DNA of 64,000 nucleotides, taken from assembly GCA_016700075.1 (NCBI GenBank), contig CP065000.1, positions 1,612,001 to 1,676,000 on the forward strand, given 5' to 3'. This document shows positions 57,432 through 64,000 of this stretch, piece by piece. The translations under genes were made by a program, and so were the position numbers. Below the pieces are notes generated by a model, which made no database searches, was not told where the DNA came from, and saw nothing but the letters and a program-made list of their open reading frames with translations. The DNA comes from Acidobacteriota bacterium. Its GTDB lineage: Bacteria > Acidobacteriota > Blastocatellia > Pyrinomonadales > Pyrinomonadaceae. Position 1 is the stretch's first letter. Every line of letters begins with the position of its first letter.

Positions 57432-57446
57432 AGTTATCGGATTGAG

Positions 57447-57695
57447 ATGGATTTTTATCGTCAAACAATTCGCCGAGTTCCGCCTTTGATCGAGGTGCCT
57501 GAAGAGCTACGCGATCGCGACGTTGAGGTGATCATTCTGCCTCTCGAAAATGGATCGTCCGGCAAAAAGGACAGCACCGTTGATAGTTTCGGCTATCCGG
57601 TCGGTTTTTTCGAAGAAACCGCCGGTTCGCTTGCTAATGACCCGATCGAACGCGCCCCGCAAGGCGATTTGGAGGTAAGGGAGGAGCTTAACTGA
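57447..57695 (+). CDS. Putative VapB-type antitoxin
   Basis: An 82-aa protein that opens with a strand pattern (FYRQTIRRVPPLIEVPEELR) and contains DVEVIILPLENG, like short antitoxins that precede PIN toxins. The C-terminal half is acidic (APQGDLEVREELN). It abuts the PIN gene with no gap. The DNA-binding mode is uncertain because no clear AbrB or ribbon-helix-helix signature is visible. Confidence 0.7.
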   Translation: MDFYRQTIRRVPPLIEVPEELRDRDVEVIILPLENGSSGKKDSTVDSFGYPVGFFEETAGSLANDPIERAPQGDLEVREELN

Positions 57696-58103
57696 TTGCC
57701 GCTAAAGTTCCTTTTAGACACAAACGTTTGCATAAACTACCTGAATGACCCACTTTCGAAGGTGAGTTCGGTTATTCGCTCAACTCCGGCCAACGAGATC
57801 GCCGTCTGCTCGATAGTAAAAGCTGAACTATTCTTCGGTTCGAGGAAAAGCAAGAACCCGACAGTGAATCTTGCGAAGCAATTGCGGTTTCTAGATCATT
57901 TTGCGTCATTCCCTTTTGATGATCGTGCGGCGAATGAATATGCGGACATCCGTGCTTTGTTGGCGGCAAAAGGCCAGTTGATAGGACCGTATGACATGCA
58001 AATAGCCGCGATCGCTGTCGCAAATGGACTCACTCTGGTCACACACAATACGTCAGAGTTTTCGCGGATAGCGGATCTGAACATTACTGATTGGGAAGAG
58101 TAG
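57696..58103 (+). CDS. VapC-like PIN-domain toxin
   Basis: A 135-aa PIN nuclease with an intact acidic set: FLLDTNVCINYL (first Asp), SIVKAELFFGSRKS (Glu), IGPYDMQIAAIAVANGLTLV (Asp) and THNTSEFSRI at the end. VapC toxins cleave tRNA or rRNA. Its start is TTG 57696, directly after the antitoxin stop, implying coupled translation. The C-terminus overlaps the TTG-open extension of the glycosyltransferase frame. Confidence 0.88.
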   Translation: MPLKFLLDTNVCINYLNDPLSKVSSVIRSTPANEIAVCSIVKAELFFGSRKSKNPTVNLAKQLRFLDHFASFPFDDRAANEYADIRALLAAKGQLIGPYDMQIAAIAVANGLTLVTHNTSEFSRIADLNITDWEE

Positions 58104-58111
58104 ATCACTCA

Positions 58112-59065
<954 letters not shown>

Positions 59066-59076
59066 CCGAGCATAAT

Positions 59077-60054
59077 ATGCCCATCACGGTTTATTTCGAC
59101 ACGAGCTTTTACGTTTGGTTAGCAAAAGCTGAACCTAGTATAGCGGACTCGGTGATTTACCGATTGAACAGGCTTGAGGTCAAACATGTACTCTCCTCGC
59201 ACATTTTGCACGAGCTACTTTCCGGATCGGGCCGCGATTCGCAGGATCAGCGATTGGTAGAGCGAGTGGGAAAGTTGTCTCTGGAGCCATGCCGAATCCA
59301 ATACGGTCATTTCCAAGGAGTCGATTTACTCGAATGGAATCTCCTTTTGTTGGCTGGAGAACAGCGAGATCTTTTCGCAAAGTTCTTGCAATCCGTGTTC
59401 GATAACGAAACCGTAGCCAGAAGCCTTTCCTCGCTTGCTGAAAGGAGATTGAGCGAAAACGATCAGGAGCGGGTTCAAAAAGCACTCGAGCCCTTCTTGT
59501 ACGCCCTAGGCATAACGTCAGAGTCCTCTGATGCTGAAAGGATACAGAAGTTCTCTGAGTTTGGACACGACTTGACAACGAGGATGGGTGAGTTTCTTCC
59601 GGCAGAAAAAGCGCGCAAGCTAAAATCGATTGATATCTCGCCAGAGTCCATTACTAGTAACCCGTCTTTGATTGCGGAAAACTTTCTCACGGCTTTAGGT
59701 GAACCAACCGTTGAAAAACTTGAACGCGAAAAGGAACTTATTAATTCGTCTGTAACTCTGGAGTCTCGTCCTCTTAATGTCGTCGTCGGGGACGCTTCTA
59801 AGAAGGAGTTCATGAAACTAGGTAACACGTTCCGAGATGCGGTTCATATGGGAATATTTCTGGCAAATCGTGAAAAAATCGATTTATTACAGGTCGATTC
59901 ACGACAGCTTGCCCTAATTCATCGGCCTAGTCCGATACATGCGCTTCGTGAGGCAGGTGTAGCTGATCGCTGTTTTGCGGTGAGGGATATACTAGAAGCA
60001 GTAAGCTACATTGAGAAATACGCTTCAACTCGAGAAAGTTCATGTGCGGAATAG
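59077..60054 (+). CDS. Large PIN-like nuclease-domain protein
   Basis: A 325-aa protein from ATG 59077 (the frame is open much further upstream, but that part overlaps the glycosyltransferase). PIN-type acidic residues appear in order: VYFDTSFYVWLAK, SHILHELLSGSG, then after a ~210-residue helical insertion FRDAVHMGIFLANRE and LLQVDSRQLALIH. The insertion is unlike toxins of the VapC type (~130 aa). The DNA is A+T-richer and its codon choice differs from neighbours. It overlaps asnB by 13 nt. Role unknown; defence or RNA processing are possibilities. Confidence 0.7.
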   Translation: MPITVYFDTSFYVWLAKAEPSIADSVIYRLNRLEVKHVLSSHILHELLSGSGRDSQDQRLVERVGKLSLEPCRIQYGHFQGVDLLEWNLLLLAGEQRDLFAKFLQSVFDNETVARSLSSLAERRLSENDQERVQKALEPFLYALGITSESSDAERIQKFSEFGHDLTTRMGEFLPAEKARKLKSIDISPESITSNPSLIAENFLTALGEPTVEKLEREKELINSSVTLESRPLNVVVGDASKKEFMKLGNTFRDAVHMGIFLANREKIDLLQVDSRQLALIHRPSPIHALREAGVADRCFAVRDILEAVSYIEKYASTRESSCAE

Positions 60055-61952
60055 CAGGGTGGATAAACCTGGACACAACCAAAGCTGAACAAAACGCCGA
60101 TGCGGTGCTGCACTCGATGTGTGAACGGATCGTGCATCGCGGTCCGGACAGCGAAGGCGTGTGGCTTGATGACACGGTCGCTCTCGGCATGCGTCGGCTT
60201 TCGATCATCGACCTGCACACCGGCGACCAGCCTGTGTTTAGCTGCGACCGCTCGGTCGTCGTGATGATGAACGGCGAGCTCTATAACTATCGCGAAGTAC
60301 GTGCGGAGCTCGAAAAGAAAGGCCACAAGTTCAAGACGAATTCAGACACTGAAATACTGCCGCATCTTTACGAAGAGTACGGCGAAGATCTGCTCGAGCA
60401 TGTGAACGGCATGTATGCGTTCTCGCTGTGGGACACGAAGCGAAAGAAACTCATCATCGCCCGCGACCGTTTCGGAGAAAAGCCGCTCTATTACGGCGTT
60501 TTCGACGGCAAGCTGATCTGGGCTTCCGAGCCGAAGGCGATCCTGGCTCATCCCGACGTGACGCCCGAACTCGACCTGAACGCACTCCGCCATTACGTCT
60601 CTTACGACTACGTTCCGGCGCCAATGTCCATTTACAAAGGCATCAGCAAGCTGCCGGCCGCCCATGTTCTCACGGTCGATGGCGGTGAGGTGCAGATACG
60701 GCGCTACTGGGATCTGAGGTGGGACGACGGCTCTCCCGCAAAGCCGCAAGGCCACAAAGGAACGCTAAGCGAGAGAGCCGAGGAGCTGAAAAACCTCCTA
60801 TCCGATGCTGTCAGAATGCGGCTGGTGTCGGACGTGCCGCTTGGTATTCTGCTTTCGGGCGGTGTGGATTCTTCGGCGATCGCGGCGTTTGCGGTGCAGC
60901 ATGCGACGGAAAAGGTAAAGACGTTTTCGATCGGTTTTGAAGAAGATTCTTTTGACGAATCCCGTTTCGCACGGCAAGTCGCACATCGGCTAGGGACGGA
61001 ACATTACGAAGCGACGCTGAGCGTAGACACCGCCGCCGATCTGATCTCCGACATCGGCTCTTGGCTGGACGAACCGCTCTCTGACGGCTCGCTGATTCCG
61101 ACATACATGCTTGCCCGTTTCGTACGGCATCACGTTACGGTCGCTCTCGGCGGCGACGGCGGCGACGAGCTTTTTGCGGGCTATCCGATGTACTACGGCC
61201 ACCGAGTGGCGCGGGCATACAAGATGATTCCGGCGTTTCTGCGTTCGGGGCTGATCGAACCGGTCGTGCGGGCACTTCCCGTCTCGACAAAGAACCTGTC
61301 GTTCGAATATCGCGCAAAACGATTCGTGCGATCCGCGAATTATGACGTTGTGACGAGGCATCACTCGTGGTTCGGTTCTTTTTCGCCCGACGAACAGCGG
61401 CAGCTTTTCACGGCTGACGTCAATGCTGCCGCCGACGCGGATATTTACGACATTGCCCGCGAACTGCTCAAGCATTGCGACGCAGACAACGACATCGAGC
61501 GTATGCAGTATCTCGATATCAATCTCTACCTCGCCGAGGACATTCTCACCAAGGTCGATCGTGCCGCGATGGCAGTCTCATTGGAAACGCGTGCGCCGTT
61601 CCTCGATCCGCGTATCGGCGAATTCGCGGCGTCGCTGCCGGTCAATTACAAACTCCGCGGCAGCACCGGCAAATACATACTAAAACGCTCGCTCAACGGC
61701 ATTTTGCCGAACGAGATCCTGAACCGTCCCAAAAAAGGTTTTGGAATTCCGGTCGCAGAATGGCTGAAAGGCCGTCTGAATCCGCTGATGCGCGACATGC
61801 TCTCGCCCGATCGCCTAAAACGGCAAGGCTTATTCGAGCCCGCTTTCGTTGAACAACTGATCCGCGAACACGAATCCGGCGCCGCCAGCCACCACAAACA
61901 GCTTTGGACCCTGCTAGTTTTTCAGTTGTGGCATGATCGCTTTCTGCAGTGA
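60042..61952 (+). CDS. asnB: Asparagine synthase (glutamine-hydrolysing) with a captured repeat
   Basis: A 636-aa AsnB. Cys2 (MCGIAGWI) is the glutaminase nucleophile, with IVHRGPDSEGVW and MNGELYNYREV in the same domain. The synthetase domain has the ATP pyrophosphatase loop LLSGGVDSSAIAAFA (about residues 268-282) and ALGGDGGDELFAGYP. The linker between them reads WDDGSPAKPQGHKGTLSERA, part of which is encoded by the 28-bp dispersed repeat (60733-60760). Such AsnB proteins may also act in surface-glycan amidation, which would fit the adjacent glycosyltransferase. Start ATG 60042 lies inside the preceding PIN-like gene. Confidence 0.93.
   Translation: MCGIAGWINLDTTKAEQNADAVLHSMCERIVHRGPDSEGVWLDDTVALGMRRLSIIDLHTGDQPVFSCDRSVVVMMNGELYNYREVRAELEKKGHKFKTNSDTEILPHLYEEYGEDLLEHVNGMYAFSLWDTKRKKLIIARDRFGEKPLYYGVFDGKLIWASEPKAILAHPDVTPELDLNALRHYVSYDYVPAPMSIYKGISKLPAAHVLTVDGGEVQIRRYWDLRWDDGSPAKPQGHKGTLSERAEELKNLLSDAVRMRLVSDVPLGILLSGGVDSSAIAAFAVQHATEKVKTFSIGFEEDSFDESRFARQVAHRLGTEHYEATLSVDTAADLISDIGSWLDEPLSDGSLIPTYMLARFVRHHVTVALGGDGGDELFAGYPMYYGHRVARAYKMIPAFLRSGLIEPVVRALPVSTKNLSFEYRAKRFVRSANYDVVTRHHSWFGSFSPDEQRQLFTADVNAAADADIYDIARELLKHCDADNDIERMQYLDINLYLAEDILTKVDRAAMAVSLETRAPFLDPRIGEFAASLPVNYKLRGSTGKYILKRSLNGILPNEILNRPKKGFGIPVAEWLKGRLNPLMRDMLSPDRLKRQGLFEPAFVEQLIREHESGAASHHKQLWTLLVFQLWHDRFLQ
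60733..60760 (+). repeat. 28-bp dispersed repeat, copy inside asnB
   Basis: Starts CTCCCGCAAAGCCGCAAGG and matches the monooxygenase copy (25693-25720) at 26 of 28 positions. It is translated in a different frame here (SPAKPQGHKG), so the DNA, not the peptide, is what is conserved. Confidence 0.8.
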
Positions 61953-61997
61953 ATGGCGAAAAGTGGATAGCGAACAGTTTTTTGTTATTATCAGGCT

Positions 61998-62948
61998 ATG
62001 GCAAATCTATATCCCGAGATCGAACCATTTGACAGCGGCATGCTGCCGGTGTCTGAACTGCACACTATCTATTACGAACGCGCGGGCAATCCGAACGGCA
62101 TCCCCGTCGTTTTCCTGCACGGCGGGCCGGGCGGCGGACTGCTGCCGATGTATAGGCAGTTTTTCGACCCCGCGGCATATCACATCGTTCTGTTCGACCA
62201 ACGCGGTTCAGGCAGATCGACGCCTCATGCCGAACTGAACGAGAACACGACGTGGGATCTGATCAACGATATCGAGACGCTGCGGGAAAAATTCGGCATC
62301 GACAAATGGTATGTTTTCGGCGGTTCGTGGGGCTCGACGCTTAGCCTTGCCTATGCCATCTCGCATCCTGACAGATGCCTGGGGCTTATTCTTCGCGGCA
62401 TCTTTTTGACGCGAAAGAAAGAGCTGGATTGGTTCTATCAATACGGAGCTTCAGAAATATTTCCCGATTTCTGGGAACGCTATCGCGATGCAATTCCTGA
62501 GGAAGAACGCGGCGATTTCATCTCGGCATATCACAAACGCCTGACCAGCGACGACGAAGCGACGCGGCTGGCGGCGGCACGGGCATGGAGCACTTGGGAA
62601 GGTGCGACCTCGAAACTGTATCCCAGCCAGGACCTCGTCGATCATTGGGAAGAGCCGCATGAAGCTCTGAGCCTCGCCCGCATCGAATGCCATTATTTTA
62701 CTAACGGTTCATTCTTCCCTTCGGACAATTATTTGCTCGAGAACGTGGACAAGATACGCCATATTCCAACGGTGATCGTTCAGGGCCGCTATGACGTGGT
62801 TTGCCCGATCACATCCGCATGGGACCTGCACCAGGCGTTTCCGGAAGCCGAATTTATCGTCATTCCGGATGCAGGACATTCGGTCTCGGAACCCGGCATT
62901 ACCTCGGCGTTAGTAGATGCTATGGACAGGTTCAAAACGGCAAGTTAA
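61998..62948 (+). CDS. Alpha/beta-hydrolase, proline iminopeptidase type
   Basis: A 316-aa enzyme of the proline iminopeptidase (S33) group. The oxyanion-hole HGGPGGGLLPMYRQFF, the following VLFDQRGSGRSTPHA and the nucleophile elbow FGGSWGSTLSLAYA (Ser in GxSxG, about residue 110) are diagnostic; GRYDVVCPITSAWDL and IPDAGHSVSEPG give the Asp and His. It should remove N-terminal proline from peptides. Length is as expected. Confidence 0.93.
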   Translation: MANLYPEIEPFDSGMLPVSELHTIYYERAGNPNGIPVVFLHGGPGGGLLPMYRQFFDPAAYHIVLFDQRGSGRSTPHAELNENTTWDLINDIETLREKFGIDKWYVFGGSWGSTLSLAYAISHPDRCLGLILRGIFLTRKKELDWFYQYGASEIFPDFWERYRDAIPEEERGDFISAYHKRLTSDDEATRLAAARAWSTWEGATSKLYPSQDLVDHWEEPHEALSLARIECHYFTNGSFFPSDNYLLENVDKIRHIPTVIVQGRYDVVCPITSAWDLHQAFPEAEFIVIPDAGHSVSEPGITSALVDAMDRFKTAS

Positions 62949-63009
62949 GGTTTTTGTTGATGAAAAACAGGAGTGAAAGCTGTATGATTGGCTTTCAGGA
63001 AGGTTGCGT

Positions 63010-63270
63010 ATGCTGCTTATGAATTTTGGAACAACTGAGATAATTCTCGTCGTCGCTGTACTATTCCTGCTTTTCGGGGCGTCACGGCTGCCGCAGCTTG
63101 CGAAATCGTTGGGACAGTCGCGGAAAGCGTTCAAAGAAGGAATGCGAGAAGCTGAAGAAGAGGAAAAGGCCGAACAGCAAAAGCTTTCGAGCGAAGCGGC
63201 TCCGCAGATCAATCAGGTTTCGGACGAAGCCCTCGCCGAAGAACTCCGCCGCCGGGCCGAAGCAAAATAG
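63010..63270 (+). CDS. tatA: Sec-independent translocase TatA/E-like protein
   Basis: An 86-aa protein from ATG 63010, chosen because AGGAAGG (62997-63003) is 6 nt before it; TTG 63004 is a less likely alternative. One N-terminal transmembrane helix (TEIILVVAVLFLLFGA) is followed by the family hinge RLPQLAKSLGQSRKAFKEGM and an amphipathic, Glu-rich tail. The pattern (FG at the hinge, LP-LAxSLGxxxxxFK) marks TatA/TatE. tatB and tatC are not adjacent. Confidence 0.92.
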   Translation: MLLMNFGTTEIILVVAVLFLLFGASRLPQLAKSLGQSRKAFKEGMREAEEEEKAEQQKLSSEAAPQINQVSDEALAEELRRRAEAK

Positions 63271-63278
63271 TCTTACCA

Positions 63279-64000
63279 CTACGCTCTACGGCCGCGGATC
63301 AATGTGGCCTTCACCGTAAACTGAAACGATAGGTCGCCGAGTTCCGCGTTGATCAGGCCTGCGAGTTTTTCCTTGATCGCAGCGTCCTCAGCGTCATCTA
63401 TCTCTCCGAACCACATTGGAAACAGAAAATCTGCGACGAGAGGCGAATTGACCAGATCCTCGCCTGTCTCAAAATCGAAGGCCTCATTCGCCGTTTCCGA
63501 CTTGATGTTCACAAGGCCGGCATTCTCCGCCGCCTGTTTGACCGCAGCGACAGATGGCAGCCCCGTGATGAGGTCTTCTGCTTTGGTCGAAAGCTCAACG
63601 TCTGCGTCGGCCAAGACTTCCCACAACATGGAGTAAAGTTCGCCGAAGCTGCCCGCCGTCGGCATGACAAGTGCCACCTCTCCGTCCGTCTTGGCTTTGC
63701 GGACAACATCGTCGATCGTCTCCGCCGTGTCCTCCAAGCGAACGAAACTGAGGTCGGCCACAACGCACGCGAATGCGTCATCACCGAAACTCTTTGTCGA
63801 AAATTCGACCTTGGATCCGACGGCTATGGCCTTGTCGGCGGCGATCGCCAACTCGTATTCATCGCCGCAGACCGCAAAGATATCCGTCTCATTCCCGATA
63901 CGCTCTTCGAGTACCAATGCATGGGTTCCGGTGCCTGCGTTCAGGTAAAGCAGTTCCTCGGCATCGGTCAGTTTCGCATGCTTATCGACAAGGTCGGTAA
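63279..64000 (-). CDS. Methyltransferase-like protein (5' partial)
   Basis: The minus-strand frame is open to the window end, so the N-terminus is missing. The first visible part reads DKHAKLTDAEELLYLNAGTG followed by THALVLEERIG. LYLNAGTGTHAL is a SAM-methyltransferase motif I pattern. The following ~200 residues are acidic (DDAFACVVADLSFVRLEDTA, ALVMPTAGSFGELYSMLWEV, DAEDAAIKEKLAGLINAELG) and diverge from common methyltransferases. Substrate unknown. Confidence 0.65.
   Translation of the reverse strand, partial: TDLVDKHAKLTDAEELLYLNAGTGTHALVLEERIGNETDIFAVCGDEYELAIAADKAIAVGSKVEFSTKSFGDDAFACVVADLSFVRLEDTAETIDDVVRKAKTDGEVALVMPTAGSFGELYSMLWEVLADADVELSTKAEDLITGLPSVAAVKQAAENAGLVNIKSETANEAFDFETGEDLVNSPLVADFLFPMWFGEIDDAEDAAIKEKLAGLINAELGDLSFQFTVKATLIRGRRA

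Noticed and set aside
63664..64000. Plus-strand frames at the right end
   Set aside because: Antisense to the minus-strand methyltransferase-like frame, which is open to the window edge and shows a motif I pattern.

Overview
The window looks like chromosomal DNA of a free-living Gram-negative bacterium, most likely an Acidobacteriota member (Blastocatellia or Pyrinomonadaceae type). This is an inference from gene content, with no search behind it: outer-membrane barrels fused to carboxypeptidase-regulatory-like domains, an Acidobacteria-style VWFA-related protein, DUF1844, a deoxyhypusine-synthase-like gene, many multiheme cytochromes c, and tRNA genes that encode CCA. Genes are dense and the coding DNA is moderately G+C-rich, apart from A+T-richer islands at about 18.1-20.3 kb and 22.8-25.3 kb.

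Layout. 0-13.6 kb: end of an FG-GAP repeat protein, Nudix hydrolase, PRTase, recR/ybaB, SIMPL protein, a cupredoxin fused to an outer-membrane barrel, UvrD-like helicase, ankyrin protein, a MazEF pair, mazG and a metallo-hydrolase. 13.6-18.2 kb: class I ribonucleotide reductase operon (nrdA, small coiled-coil protein, nrdB) behind a promoter covered by two NrdR-type boxes. 18.2-25.3 kb: accessory region with an XRE/ImmA pair, small ORFs, a deoxyhypusine-synthase-like gene, a PIN toxin broken by an amber codon, an Unstab_antitox/ParE pair and a large DUF262-DUF1524-RAMA-like protein that is probably an anti-phage nuclease. Three copies of the last 51 nt of the deoxyhypusine-synthase-like gene punctuate these modules. 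25.3-28.7 kb: flavin monooxygenase and SDR, a frameshifted gene and tRNA-Asn.

28.8-47.9 kb is the most striking part: a divergent electron-transfer cluster. Ten genes run leftward: a double GlcG/HbpS protein, a Cys-rich exported protein, two nine-heme proteins, a tetraheme, a zinc-ribbon membrane protein, a fused cNMP-binding/ferredoxin/membrane-cytochrome protein, an FHA/seven-heme membrane protein, a ferredoxin/flavin oxidoreductase and a TPR protein. Three run rightward: an outer-membrane barrel, a ten-heme/beta-propeller protein and a secreted HExxH protein. The cluster has 39 CxxCH motifs but no recognisable molybdopterin, nitrite or cytochrome-oxidase catalytic subunit. I infer a chain from NAD(P)H or quinol through periplasmic hemes to an unknown or extracellular acceptor. 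Phosphopeptide-type and cyclic-nucleotide-type sensor domains are built into the redox proteins.

47.9-64 kb: housekeeping and surface genes (GNAT acyltransferase, tRNA-Ala, enoyl-CoA hydratase, PilZ, trxB, lipocalin, FmdB, VWA protein, thyA, methyltransferases, VapBC-like pair, glycosyltransferase, large PIN protein, asnB, aminopeptidase, tatA and a partial methyltransferase-like gene).

Several dispersed repeat families run across the window. They include a REP-like inverted pair (two copies), short-period repeats (7-9 nt) arranged as inverted arms between genes, and a 28-bp repeat found once between genes and twice in-frame inside unrelated enzymes.
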